Source: Cryomorphaceae bacterium (GTDB lineage Bacteria; Bacteroidota; Bacteroidia; Flavobacteriales; Schleiferiaceae). Taken from it: a stretch of DNA of 24,025 nucleotides. Both the position numbers and the translations under genes were made by a program. The notes under the pieces are model-generated. The model searched no databases. It was not told where the DNA came from and was given only the letters and a program-made list of their open reading frames with translations. Location: positions 1-24,025 of the forward strand of contig JAIUMB010000010.1 in the NCBI GenBank assembly GCA_022565745.1. Reading direction: 5' to 3'. This document shows, piece after piece, positions 1 through 8,323 of this stretch (positions are counted from its first letter, which is position 1; each line of letters begins with the position of its first letter).

Positions 1-617
1 ATAATTTTAAGTTGTTTTTGCTTTTAATTAATAATAATATTGAATCTTCAACTTATTTAATTCAACAAAAAATATTTTAAATAATCAAATTAATGTTATT
101 AAATATTGATTTATAGCTTTTTAAATCGAATTCTGAACATGTATAAAGATCATACCTGCTCAGTACCTTTGTGTTTTAATGGACGTTAGGCTGGTATATT
201 AGAAAATGAGAACGTACACAATGCCATCATTGATAATAAGTTAGTATAAAAAACCAAGAATCAAACCATACAAACAAGTATTTTAGTGTTTGAAAGAAAA
301 TTGTTTGTGCTGTAGATTTGAATGTCTTGATTTACTCATAGGGTTTACGTTTAGTCTTTTATCAAAATGCTTTAACATCAATCTTAAATAAAAATTTATA
401 TAGATCACAAGAAATACCCCCATATTAACCCACTGATCATCTACTTCAATTTTATGACATCCAATGAGAGAACAATGGAATTCGTATTAGATAAGTGCTT
501 GAAAATGAAATTAAGAATGATTGTCACAAAAACTATTCTCCTTGCGCGTAGGTGTGGTCCCCAAACAAAATCCCACATCATGGTCAAACATTCCCAATTA
601 TTCACGAACTTTGCCAT
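1..617. other. AT-rich non-coding region upstream of the GWxTD lipoprotein gene
   Basis: Very AT-rich stretch with no convincing gene in any frame. It holds one good Bacteroidota-type promoter (289-320) and an isolated -7-like TACCTTTG at 164-171 without a partner -33 box. A 58-codon open frame at 454-630 runs into the lipoprotein gene but looks non-coding. No tRNA, strong hairpin or repeat was seen. Whatever lies left of position 1 is not visible. Confidence 0.7.
289..320 (+). promoter_or_regulatory. Bacteroidota housekeeping promoter, TTTG-N20-TAGATTTG
   Basis: A -33 box TTTG (289-292) and a -7 box TAGATTTG (313-320) are separated by 20 bases, matching the Bacteroidota consensus TTTG-N19-21-TAnnTTTG. 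Transcription would start near 327, leaving an unusually long leader of about 290 bases before the lipoprotein start at 618. It could instead serve an unrecognised small RNA. Confidence 0.6.
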
Positions 618-1952
618 ATGCGTTATCTAATCGTCATCTGCGCCTTGGTGCTTTTGCATTCTTGTAAGACAACCCAACAAGGCATGAAGGGTATGAACTT
701 GGCGTATATGTATCAAGTCGATGGTCAGGTTGTTCGGTCAAAATTTGCCATACAACGGGTTTCCGAAGATTCTGCTGAGGTGTATTTTTCTTTTCACACC
801 AATGATTTACTCTTTATGCGCGACCGAGAAGAGGGAGAGCTCTTTGCTTCGGTGGCCTTTTCATATCGCTTATACAAACATATCGATGACAAAATGCCGG
901 TCGATACTGGATCGGTAAACCTCAATAAAATCTCACAAACCAATAAGCGGGTCATCGGTCATTTTCCGGTAAGCATGCGCCATCTCGATCGCAATGATGA
1001 TGGCGTGTTGGTCATCTTAACCCAAGACTTGCACCGAAACTTTAAAATGACGTCGTTTGTAAAAATTCAAAATACGCATCCCGATCAAGCACAAAACTGG
1101 CGTGCCTCTAATGGCAACCGAATTCTACTTGCTCCCTTTATAAGCGTTGGTGATACCTTGCAGTTTAGGCATCGACAAGACCAAAAAGGGCGATACGCTG
1201 TAAACCACATCAAAGACCGCTTTACTTTGGCCCTCCCTCCTTTTTCAGAAAAGGAAACCATAGACCGTACGGACATTCTACCCGATTCCACATTTTTAAT
1301 CAACGCCATGGAGCCCATTGTTTTTAATAAGCCTGGCGTGTATCACGTCCGCCGTGATGCGGGCACTTCCAGAGGGTTGACCATTTACGTACGCGAAGGC
1401 CACTACCCTTTCATTACCAGAAAAAACCAACTCGTGGGGCCTATGCGCTACATTACCACCAAGCGCGAATACGAAGCACTGGTTGAAAACGAAGATCCGG
1501 CAGCAATAAAAAAAGCCGTCGATAGATTTTGGCTTGAAAGAACACGCTCCGTGAGCCGCTCTCAGGACTTGGTTTCGGCATTTTACGGTCGGGTTGAAAA
1601 AGCCAATATATTATTTTCCTCATACAAAGAAGGATGGATGACCGACCGCGGATTAATATTCACTATTTTTGGCCCCCCGAATATTGTATCGACCACCAAA
1701 ACCGGGGAGCGCTGGGTTTATGGTGAAGAAAATGCTTATCTGAGCTACGTGTTTGATTTTGTTAGAATGGATAATCCGCTGTCTGACAATGATTTTGAGC
1801 TGGTAAGAAATGAGGCATACCGATACGGTTGGGGACTGGCCATCGAGGCATGGCGATTAGGAAAAGTGTACAATGTTAAAGATATTAAACGTGAACAAGA
1901 CGAGAGAGACCAAGAAATCAGACTCCGCCAACAGCCTTATTTTTGGTATTAG
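618..1952 (+). CDS. GWxTD domain-containing lipoprotein
   Basis: Predicted lipoprotein of 444 residues, probably held in the cell envelope by a lipidated Cys. I chose the ATG at 618 over an upstream GTG at 552 because it puts a short hydrophobic signal with the lipobox LLHSC directly at the N-terminus (Cys16). The C-terminal third carries the family signature: GWMTDRG at about residues 339-345, followed by IFTIFGPP and a conserved WVYGEE segment, which defines the GWxTD domain. The N-terminal part is probably beta-rich. The molecular role of GWxTD proteins is not established; they are common in Bacteroidota. The 3' end overlaps rlmB by 80 bases (62 if rlmB starts at the GTG at 1891), so the two are very likely co-transcribed. 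Identity of the domain is seen in the sequence; function is unknown. Confidence 0.88.
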   Translation: MRYLIVICALVLLHSCKTTQQGMKGMNLAYMYQVDGQVVRSKFAIQRVSEDSAEVYFSFHTNDLLFMRDREEGELFASVAFSYRLYKHIDDKMPVDTGSVNLNKISQTNKRVIGHFPVSMRHLDRNDDGVLVILTQDLHRNFKMTSFVKIQNTHPDQAQNWRASNGNRILLAPFISVGDTLQFRHRQDQKGRYAVNHIKDRFTLALPPFSEKETIDRTDILPDSTFLINAMEPIVFNKPGVYHVRRDAGTSRGLTIYVREGHYPFITRKNQLVGPMRYITTKREYEALVENEDPAAIKKAVDRFWLERTRSVSRSQDLVSAFYGRVEKANILFSSYKEGWMTDRGLIFTIFGPPNIVSTTKTGERWVYGEENAYLSYVFDFVRMDNPLSDNDFELVRNEAYRYGWGLAIEAWRLGKVYNVKDIKREQDERDQEIRLRQQPYFWY

Positions 1953-2661
1953 GCCGGTTTTAGAGGCTTTAGAAACAGGATTGCCGCTGGAAAGAGTTTT
2001 TCTTGTAAAGGGAAGTGCCCACGACAACCACCGCAACATTGCTCGATTAAGCAAAAAAATGGGCGTGCCACTTAAGTTGGTCCCCCAAGAAAAACTTCAG
2101 CGACTTACCAAAAAGAATCACCAAGGCGTGGTCGCCTTTTCTTCTCCTGTTGCATTTTTTCACATCGATTCTCTCTTGCCTCAGCTTTTTGAGGAAGGGA
2201 AAAGCCCGCTTTTGGTTCTTCTCGACGGCGTCACCGACGTAAGAAATTTTGGAGCTATTGCCAGAAGTGCCGAGTGCTTTGGCGCACATGCGGTTATCAT
2301 CGGCATGGACCACAGCGCCCCCATCAACGGAGAGGCCGTGAAATCATCTGCGGGCGCATTGCTCTCCATTCCTATTTGTCGTTCGAGCGACTTAAACAGA
2401 ACCATTGAAAACCTAAAAAACAGCGGCGTGCGCTGCATCGCTTGTAGCGAAAAAGCGGAGATTAATTACCGTAAAGCCGACTTTAAAGATCCCGTTTGTC
2501 TGGTCATGGGCGACGAAGGTGAAGGCATCCGTGACGCCGTACTCGAGCGCTGCGATGAACATGTTGGCATTCCCATGTTTGGCAAAACGGAATCACTTAA
2601 TGTGTCTGTTTCGGCTGGTATTGTATTGGCCGAAATGGCGCAACAACGCAACAACGATTAA
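1873..2661 (+). CDS. rlmB: 23S rRNA (guanosine-2251-2'-O)-methyltransferase RlmB (TrmH/SpoU family)
   Basis: Cytoplasmic SPOUT methyltransferase that puts a 2'-O-methyl group from AdoMet on a guanosine in the peptidyl-transferase P loop of 23S rRNA. The N-terminal substrate-binding part starts with IFGIRPVLEAL (about residues 23-33). The three knot motifs follow: motif 1 DGVTDVRNFGAIARS (118-132, with Asn125 and Arg131), motif 2 VMGDEGEGI (211-219) and motif 3 IPMFGKTESLNVSVSAG (233-249). Length (262) fits the family. The ATG at 1873 gives an 80-base overlap with the GWxTD gene; a GTG at 1891 is an alternative that would still overlap by 62 bases. Only 13 bases separate its stop from lpxD. 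RlmB versus another SpoU methyltransferase is judged from the overall layout. Confidence 0.93.
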   Translation: MLKILNVNKTRETKKSDSANSLIFGIRPVLEALETGLPLERVFLVKGSAHDNHRNIARLSKKMGVPLKLVPQEKLQRLTKKNHQGVVAFSSPVAFFHIDSLLPQLFEEGKSPLLVLLDGVTDVRNFGAIARSAECFGAHAVIIGMDHSAPINGEAVKSSAGALLSIPICRSSDLNRTIENLKNSGVRCIACSEKAEINYRKADFKDPVCLVMGDEGEGIRDAVLERCDEHVGIPMFGKTESLNVSVSAGIVLAEMAQQRNND

Positions 2662-2674
2662 CAACATCGAATTC

Positions 2675-3697
2675 ATGGCACAGTTTACCGTAAAGCGTAT
2701 TGCAAAGCTCATCGACGCCACTATTGAAGGCAATGAAGACTTGCCCATTGAAACGCTTCAGAAAATAGAAGAAGCCAGCAGCAAAGGTCTTACGTTTATG
2801 GCCAATGAGGCTTATGAGTCATACATCTATAACTCCAAAGCCGCGGCCATTGTGGTGTCGACTTCTTTTCAACCAAAACAACCGGTATCCGTTACTTTGC
2901 TGCGCGTGAAGGATCCTTATAGCGCTTTTGCTACACTGCTGGAAGTGTTTCAAAATAAAGTTAACGACCTTCCTGAAAGAGAAAGCCCTCAGGTTATTCA
3001 TCCTTCAGCCTCTATTGGTGAAGACACACGAATAGGTGCCTTCGCCTATGTGGCGGAGGGTGCTGTAATTGGAAAACACTGCGTCATACATCCCCATGTG
3101 TATATTGGCAGCAATGCCAAGATTGGAGACAACTGCATTCTCTTTCCCGGTGTAAAAATTGGGCACGATTGTGTAGTGGGAAACCGATGCACCATTCACC
3201 AAAATGCAGTAATAGGTAGCGACGGATTTGGTTTTGCCCCATCAGAAAGCGGCTACAGCAAAGTGGCCCAAACTGGTAATGTGGTGCTGGATGACGATGT
3301 AGACGTAGGGGCTCAAACCACCATTGATCGCGCCACCCTTGGAAGCACCAAAATTGACAAAGGCGTAAAACTCGACAACCTGATCCAAATTGCCCACAAC
3401 GTTCACATTGGCGAACATACCGTAATGGCCGCCCAATGTGGGGTAGCCGGAAGCACAAAAATAGGCTCGTTTTGTATGTTTGGCGGACAGGTTGGTATTG
3501 CTGGTCACCTTACCATTGGCAACAAAGTGAAAGTAGCGGCACAAACCGGTATCTCCAGAAGCATCAAAGACGAAGAGGTGATTATGGGCTCCCCGGCCAT
3601 CAACGCAAGAGAATACAATCGCGCTTATGTTATCTTCAAACAATTGCCTAACTTAGCGCAGAAATGGAATAAGTTGGTTAAAGACCAAAAGAAGTAA
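2675..3697 (+). CDS. lpxD: UDP-3-O-(3-hydroxyacyl)glucosamine N-acyltransferase LpxD
   Basis: Third step of lipid A synthesis: transfers a 3-hydroxyacyl chain from ACP to the 2-amino group of UDP-3-O-acyl-glucosamine, in the cytoplasm. The 340-residue length is typical. An N-terminal uridine-binding domain (about 1-100) keeps Phe41 and Tyr47, matching the residues that hold uracil in E. coli LpxD. A left-handed beta-helix of hexapeptide repeats (about 108-290) follows, with the GSDGFGF loop (181-187) and catalytic His241 in IAHNVHIG. A C-terminal helix ends the protein. The ATG at 2675 was chosen over an in-frame ATG at 2519 because MAQFTVKRIAKLI is the normal LpxD start, and the longer form would lie over rlmB. 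First of four tightly spaced lipid A-linked genes. Confidence 0.96.
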   Translation: MAQFTVKRIAKLIDATIEGNEDLPIETLQKIEEASSKGLTFMANEAYESYIYNSKAAAIVVSTSFQPKQPVSVTLLRVKDPYSAFATLLEVFQNKVNDLPERESPQVIHPSASIGEDTRIGAFAYVAEGAVIGKHCVIHPHVYIGSNAKIGDNCILFPGVKIGHDCVVGNRCTIHQNAVIGSDGFGFAPSESGYSKVAQTGNVVLDDDVDVGAQTTIDRATLGSTKIDKGVKLDNLIQIAHNVHIGEHTVMAAQCGVAGSTKIGSFCMFGGQVGIAGHLTIGNKVKVAAQTGISRSIKDEEVIMGSPAINAREYNRAYVIFKQLPNLAQKWNKLVKDQKK

Positions 3698-3740
3698 CCC
3701 TAGACAATACAATAATCCGGACATCTGAAATCATTATACC

Positions 3741-5120
3741 ATGAACACACACCAATCGACCATTAAAACCTCAGCAAGCCTTAACGGAGTAGGTTTGCAC
3801 ACCGGAAAAAATGTAAGCATTACCATAACGCCTGCGGATGAAAACACCGGTATTGTTTTTAGAAGAGTAGATCTGGATCCCGTTATCGATATACCCGCTT
3901 TGGCTTCCTTGGTTGTTGACACCTCGAGGGGTACCACTTTAGAAAAAAATGGCGCAAAGGTGTTTACTGTAGAGCACCTTCTTGCCGCTTTAGCCGGCTC
4001 ACAAATCGACAACTGCATCGTAGAGATTGATAATGAAGAGGTTCCCATCATGGACGGTAGTGCACAACCCTTTGTTGCGCTTATACAGTCAGCTGGAATT
4101 GAACAACAAAAAGCCGAACGCGATATATTTGTGGTTGATGAGGTTATGCACTATTCCTTCGACAACAGTGAAATGGTACTCATTCCATCCGATGATTTTA
4201 AAATTTCGGTAATGGTCGATTACAAAACAACTGTACTTGGAACGCAAAATGCTATGCTCAACAGCATCAGTGAATTTAATACACAATTTGCCGATGCTCG
4301 AACGTTTAGCTTTTTACACGAACTAAAACCCCTTCTCGATCAGGGACTCATCAAAGGCGGCGATATCAAAAACGCAATTATTTATGTTGATAAAGAAATA
4401 GACGCCTTAACCCTAAACCAACTTAAGGAGGTGTTTTCCCAGCCTGATGTAGAAGTACGGCCCAATGGTGTGCTCAATAACGTTGAACTCAAGTACCCTA
4501 ACGAGGCGGCCAAGCACAAACTGCTCGATGTTTTGGGCGATTTGTCTTTGGCTGGTCGACCTATTAAAGCTCATATCATCGCCACAAGACCTGGACACTT
4601 CGTCAATACTGAAACGGCCAAAAGCATACAGCAGGCCATCAAGTCAAGGTCTACAGCTCCTGTTTATGACCCGAATGCTGAACCGTTGATGGATGTGAAT
4701 AAGGTGATGAGCATCTTACCTCATCGACCACCTTTTTTACTGATAGACAAGGTCATTGAGATGTCTGAAACACACGTGGTAGGACTGAAAAACGTTACGA
4801 TGAACGAAACGTTTTTCAACGGTCACTTCCCTGGTGCGCCTGTGATGCCCGGTGTATTACAAGTAGAGGCCATGGCACAAGTGGGCGGTATTTTGGCTTT
4901 GAGCACTGTTCCAGATCCAGAAAATTATCTCACGTATTTCTTGCGTTTAGACAATGTTAAATTCAAAAGCAAAGTTGTTCCTGGAGATACCATCATTTTT
5001 AATCTCAAGCTTTCAGCACCTATTCGAAGAGGATTGGTACAAATGTCGGGAGAAGCATATGTAGGCAAAACCTTGGTGATGCAAGCCGAAATGATGGCGC
5101 AAATCAAAAAAGAAAAATAG
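3741..5120 (+). CDS. lpxC/fabZ: LpxC-FabZ fusion: UDP-3-O-acyl-GlcNAc deacetylase / 3-hydroxyacyl-ACP dehydratase
   Basis: Two-enzyme fusion of 459 residues. Residues 1-305 are LpxC, the zinc deacetylase and committed step of lipid A synthesis: VEHLLAALAG gives catalytic Glu78 and zinc ligand His79, KHKLLDVLGDL gives His259 and Asp263, and RPGHFVN gives His286. Residues from about 318 are FabZ, the hot-dog fold dehydratase of fatty-acid elongation: ILPHRPPFLLID, then GHFPGAPVMPGVLQVEAMAQ with catalytic His362 and Glu376. The fusion is a known Bacteroidota trait and joins the two enzymes that compete for 3-hydroxyacyl-ACP, so it may balance lipid A against phospholipid (the last point is inference). 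It lies 43 bases after lpxD and 2 bases before lpxA. Confidence 0.97.
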   Translation: MNTHQSTIKTSASLNGVGLHTGKNVSITITPADENTGIVFRRVDLDPVIDIPALASLVVDTSRGTTLEKNGAKVFTVEHLLAALAGSQIDNCIVEIDNEEVPIMDGSAQPFVALIQSAGIEQQKAERDIFVVDEVMHYSFDNSEMVLIPSDDFKISVMVDYKTTVLGTQNAMLNSISEFNTQFADARTFSFLHELKPLLDQGLIKGGDIKNAIIYVDKEIDALTLNQLKEVFSQPDVEVRPNGVLNNVELKYPNEAAKHKLLDVLGDLSLAGRPIKAHIIATRPGHFVNTETAKSIQQAIKSRSTAPVYDPNAEPLMDVNKVMSILPHRPPFLLIDKVIEMSETHVVGLKNVTMNETFFNGHFPGAPVMPGVLQVEAMAQVGGILALSTVPDPENYLTYFLRLDNVKFKSKVVPGDTIIFNLKLSAPIRRGLVQMSGEAYVGKTLVMQAEMMAQIKKEK

Positions 5121-5122
5121 AC

Positions 5123-5917
5123 ATGAATCAACCCTTAGCATACATACACCCATCGGCAAAAATTGCTGATACTGTGGTTATCGAGCCCTTTACCACCATT
5201 CACAAAAATGTAGAAATTGGAGAAGGCACGTGGATAGGCTCTAACGTTACCATCATGCAGGGTGCACGAATCGGGAAGAATTGCCGAATTTTTCCTGGTG
5301 CAGTTATTTCTGCCATTCCGCAAGATTTAAAGTTTGAAGGTGAAGACAGCTTGGCCATCATTGGCAATAACACCACAATTCGCGAGTGTGCAACGATCAA
5401 CAGAGGCACCAAAGAAAGTGGCAAAACCGTGGTCGGCAATAACTGCTTAATCATGGCATATGCCCACGTGGCTCACGATTGTGTCATTAAAGATCACGCC
5501 ATCATTGTCAATGGGGTTGCGCTCGCTGGTCACGTTGAAATCGGCGAGTATGCCATTTTAGGAGGACTAAGTGCTGTGCATCAATTTATTAAAATTGGCA
5601 AACACGCTATGATTGGTGGGGGAAGTCTGGTGCGTAAAGATGTACCGCCATACGTAAAGGCTGCCAAGGAGCCCATTTCCTACATGGGCGTCAACTCCGT
5701 AGGACTACGCAGAAGAGGAATTTCCAACGAAAAAATTGTGGAAATCCAGAACATTTACCGCATCATTTTTCAAAAGCACTACAACACCACTCAAGCGCTT
5801 GAAATCATCGAAACCGAAGTTGAGCCTACCGACGAACGCGATGAAATCATTGAGTTCTTACGCAACTCACAGCGCGGTATTATGAAAGGTTTTAGCTTAA
5901 GTAAAAATGCGAATTGA
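5123..5917 (+). CDS. lpxA: acyl-ACP--UDP-N-acetylglucosamine O-acyltransferase LpxA
   Basis: First lipid A enzyme: puts a 3-hydroxyacyl chain from ACP on the 3-OH of UDP-GlcNAc. The 264 residues begin with hexapeptide repeats of the left-handed beta-helix (about 8-185) and end in a helical domain (about 190-264). MAYAHVAHDC (111-120) carries catalytic His118, matching His125 of E. coli, and GGLSAVHQF (147-155) and DVPPYV (173-178) are family landmarks. The start lies 2 bases after the lpxC-fabZ stop, and the end overlaps the following ABC ATPase gene by 11 bases, so translation is probably coupled in both directions. Confidence 0.96.
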   Translation: MNQPLAYIHPSAKIADTVVIEPFTTIHKNVEIGEGTWIGSNVTIMQGARIGKNCRIFPGAVISAIPQDLKFEGEDSLAIIGNNTTIRECATINRGTKESGKTVVGNNCLIMAYAHVAHDCVIKDHAIIVNGVALAGHVEIGEYAILGGLSAVHQFIKIGKHAMIGGGSLVRKDVPPYVKAAKEPISYMGVNSVGLRRRGISNEKIVEIQNIYRIIFQKHYNTTQALEIIETEVEPTDERDEIIEFLRNSQRGIMKGFSLSKNAN

Positions 5918-6515
5918 GGCCAAAGACTTAGGTAAGCGATATCAGCGTCAGGTGGTGATTCAACCCACCAATATCACCGTAGAAGAACCTGGTATATACG
6001 TTGTGCTTGGCGGAAATGGTTCAGGTAAATCTACACTGATGAAAATGCTGTCTGGAATGCTTACCCCTTCCAAAGGCTCATTGCATTACTTCGATGATGC
6101 TCAGCAACCCATCTCGGCGGATAAACGCTACGAATACATCGCATTTGCAGGCCCTTATCACGAAGTCATTGAGGAAATGACCTTGAAGGAGTTTCTAACA
6201 TTTACATCCATTTTTCGGCCATTCGTCGACACTCCTGAGGCGTGTTTGGAAATGATGAACCTCAAGACTCATGCCCATAAACAAATAGCCGCATTTAGCT
6301 CTGGAATGAAGCAGCGGGTTAAACTTGGATTGGCCTTGTTTAGTACCGCACGTGTGGTGTTTCTCGACGAACCAGTTTCTCATTTAGACGCTAAAGCCAT
6401 CGCTTGGTATCAATCGGCTCTGGTTGAAGCGGCTAAAGAAAAAATGGTATTTGTGGCCTCCAACCACAACGCCGCCGAATATCCCAATGCGCGGCAAGAG
6501 TTTGTTGTTGATTGA
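5907..6515 (+). CDS. lone ABC transporter ATP-binding protein in the lipid A operon
   Basis: Single ABC ATPase domain of 202 residues with no membrane segments. Visible motifs are Walker A GGNGSGKST (35-43), a modified signature SSGMK (131-135, where LSGGQ is usual), Walker B VVFLDEP (150-156), D-loop SHLD (158-161) and H-loop His187. The usual Q-loop glutamine is not evident: the segment reads FAGPYHEV (80-87). No permease gene is present in this window. It starts 11 bases inside lpxA and is followed by the efp promoter, so it is expressed with lipid A enzymes. It could pair with a distant permease for envelope export, resembling small CcmA/GldA-type ATPases; the substrate cannot be told. 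Family is certain, role is not. Confidence 0.9.
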   Translation: MRIEAKDLGKRYQRQVVIQPTNITVEEPGIYVVLGGNGSGKSTLMKMLSGMLTPSKGSLHYFDDAQQPISADKRYEYIAFAGPYHEVIEEMTLKEFLTFTSIFRPFVDTPEACLEMMNLKTHAHKQIAAFSSGMKQRVKLGLALFSTARVVFLDEPVSHLDAKAIAWYQSALVEAAKEKMVFVASNHNAAEYPNARQEFVVD

Positions 6516-6538
6516 TTGATATTTGTCCACTACTTTTG
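6508..6538 (+). promoter_or_regulatory. efp promoter, TTG-N20-TACTTTTG
   Basis: TTG (6508-6510) and TACTTTTG (6531-6538) are 20 bases apart, fitting the Bacteroidota consensus. The -33 box lies over the last codons of the ABC ATPase gene. Transcription would begin near 6545, giving a leader of about 85 bases. The leader contains a short imperfect hairpin at 6558-6572 (GGC-TT-GCC core) and then a run of repeated TTAATTCTT-like words just before the efp start. The AT-rich run may help ribosome access, since no Shine-Dalgarno sequence is present. Confidence 0.65.
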
Positions 6539-6629
6539 TACATAGTATATTGAACAGACAAGGCTTGCCCTGTTTCAACACATTTTAATTCTTCATTTTT
6601 CATTTTTAATTCTTAATTATTAATTCCCC

Positions 6630-7196
6630 ATGGCATCCACATCTGAGATTAAAAACGGCCTTTGTTTAGAACACAACGGCGATCCTTATCAAGTCATCGA
6701 ATTTCTTCACGTAAAACCTGGTAAAGGAAACGCCTTTGTGCGAACAAAGCTGCGCAATCTCGATACCGGTCGCGTATTGGAACACACCTTTCCTGCGGGG
6801 AATAAGATCAACACCATTAATGTAGAGTACCGCAATCACCAATTTTTGTATGAAGATGCCGATGGTTACCACTTCATGAATATGGACGATTTTAACCAGA
6901 TTGCCTTGCAAAAGGACTTTATCGATGGCGTGCAGTTTCTCAAAGAAGGCATGGAGGTAATCATTCTCTTTCACGCGGATGAAGAGCGACCTTTGTCTTG
7001 TCAACTGCCTGGCAGCGTTGCCCTTGAGGTGGTTTATACCGAGCCTGGCGTAAAGGGCAATACGGCTACCAATGCCACCAAGGAGGCTAAATTGGAAACT
7101 GGAGCTGTCGTTCGCGTTCCTCTGTTCATTGAGCAAAACGAAAAAATTGTGGTCGACACATCGACTGGTGCTTACAAAGAGCGCGCAAAAGAATAA
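6630..7196 (+). CDS. efp: translation elongation factor P
   Basis: EF-P binds between the P and E sites of the ribosome and rescues stalling on polyproline stretches. The 188-residue length is exactly family size. The N-terminal KOW-like domain has HVKPGKGNAFVR with Lys32 at the tip of the loop (Lys34 of E. coli, the modified residue). Two OB-fold domains follow, with the typical LPGSVALEVVYTEPGVKGNTA at about 129-149 (given here only as a landmark region) and a C-terminal VDTSTGAY. No EpmA/EpmB modification gene is visible here. It has its own promoter and sits 2 bases before the second LpxD-like gene, an arrangement I recall as common in flavobacteria. Confidence 0.97.
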   Translation: MASTSEIKNGLCLEHNGDPYQVIEFLHVKPGKGNAFVRTKLRNLDTGRVLEHTFPAGNKINTINVEYRNHQFLYEDADGYHFMNMDDFNQIALQKDFIDGVQFLKEGMEVIILFHADEERPLSCQLPGSVALEVVYTEPGVKGNTATNATKEAKLETGAVVRVPLFIEQNEKIVVDTSTGAYKERAKE

Positions 7197-7198
7197 TC

Positions 7199-8134
7199 AT
7201 GCGGTTTTCAAGAGCATATACCCTCAGTGAACTCGCCTCCCTTTTGGATTGCGGGTTTGAAGGTGACCCCAATCACCAGATTTTAGGTCTAAACGAAATC
7301 CACCGTGTAGAAGAGGGTGATTTGGTATTTACCGATCACCCCAAATACTACGATAAAGCACTGAAATCAAAAGCTTCTACGGTATTAATTAATACCGATA
7401 ACGTTCAACGGCCCGAGGGTAAAGCTCTGCTGATAGTCGATGAGCCGTTTACGTCTTTTAATAAACTCATAGACTTTTTTTCGCCTTGGGAATTACCTAC
7501 GCATCAGCAAAGTCCAAACGCCAAAATTGGTAAAAACACCATTGTTATGCCCGGTGCTTTTATTGGTAATGACGTGGTTATAGGTGACGATTGCCGAATA
7601 TATCCTGGAGCTGTCATTCACAGCGGCACACACATAGGCAATCGGGTTTTCATACAGTCCAATTCCGTGATTGGTAGTTTGGGTTTTTATTACAAAAAAC
7701 GGGATGCCCGCTTCGAGCGACTACTTAGTGGCGGCGGGGTGAACATTGCCGACGATGTGGAAATTGGTGCCGGCTGTACCATCGACCGTGGTGTAACGCA
7801 CCAAACCTCTATTGGCAAAGGAACCGTTATCGATAACCAAGTGCAAATTGGCCACGACACCCACATCGGCGAACGCTGTTTATTCGCCTCTCAAGTGGGT
7901 ATTGCCGGTTGTGTGAACATCGGAGATGAGGTCACCTTTTGGGGACAAGTTGGTGTAACCAGTGGCATTACCATCGGAAACAAGGCTGTTGTACTGGCGC
8001 AGTCAGGCATATCTAAAAGCCTGGAAGGCGGCAAAACTTATTTTGGCTATCCCGCAGAAGAAGCCCGAAAAAAATACCGCGAAATGGCCTCTCTTCGCAT
8101 CTTACCCGATGTCATCGAGCAGTTGAATGGGTGA
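7199..8134 (+). CDS. second LpxD-like hexapeptide acyltransferase
   Basis: 311-residue paralogue of LpxD. The N-terminal uridine-binding-like domain keeps the Phe44 and Tyr50 positions (LVFTDHPKY). A long hexapeptide beta-helix (about 107-275) follows, with His219 in VQIGHDTHIG at the place of the LpxD catalytic His. It differs from the operon's true LpxD in the loop that normally reads GSDGFGF, which here reads GSLGFYYKKR (159-168), and in a shorter C-terminus. It should therefore be an N-acyltransferase acting on a UDP-sugar, but acceptor or acyl chain may differ. It lies 2 bases after efp. Databases usually label such proteins LpxD; a separate role in another glycolipid or in surface glycan is possible. 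The stop TGA runs straight into a hexanucleotide array. Confidence 0.85.
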   Translation: MRFSRAYTLSELASLLDCGFEGDPNHQILGLNEIHRVEEGDLVFTDHPKYYDKALKSKASTVLINTDNVQRPEGKALLIVDEPFTSFNKLIDFFSPWELPTHQQSPNAKIGKNTIVMPGAFIGNDVVIGDDCRIYPGAVIHSGTHIGNRVFIQSNSVIGSLGFYYKKRDARFERLLSGGGVNIADDVEIGAGCTIDRGVTHQTSIGKGTVIDNQVQIGHDTHIGERCLFASQVGIAGCVNIGDEVTFWGQVGVTSGITIGNKAVVLAQSGISKSLEGGKTYFGYPAEEARKKYREMASLRILPDVIEQLNG

Positions 8135-8192
<58 letters not shown>

Positions 8193-8280
8193 TCAGTGGT
8201 GGGTTAACGTACGGGTACTAAGGATTACTTTTATTGGCAAGCCTTGACAAGGGCGTTTCATCACGTACAACCATTCGTCC

Positions 8281-8320
8281 AGTCTTAGTCTTAGTCTTAG
8301 TCTTAGTCTTAGTCTTAGTC
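8281..8320. repeat. hexanucleotide array (AGTCTT)n next to the abgT-like gene end
   Basis: Six perfect AGTCTT units followed by AGTC, 40 bases in all. Read on the minus strand it is (GACTAA)6-GACT, beginning 3 bases after the stop of the AbgT-family gene. In that gene's frame it gives GAC TAA GAC TAA, an in-frame stop every second codon. The 88 bases between the two arrays (8193-8280) show no gene or strong hairpin. Confidence 0.95.
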
Positions 8321-8323
8321 AAC

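Noticed and set aside
164..171. TACCTTTG as a promoter
   Set aside because: Matches the -7 consensus but no TTG at -33 and no gene in reach; in AT-rich DNA such words are expected by chance.
454..630. 58-codon open frame before the lipoprotein gene
   Set aside because: No recognisable protein features, biased to rare-looking residues, and it overlaps the signal-peptide start of the next gene. It looks like chance.
3084..3643. Long minus-strand open frames inside lpxD
   Set aside because: Hexapeptide-repeat coding DNA gives open shadow frames; composition is odd (many Cys, Trp, His) and there are no family features.
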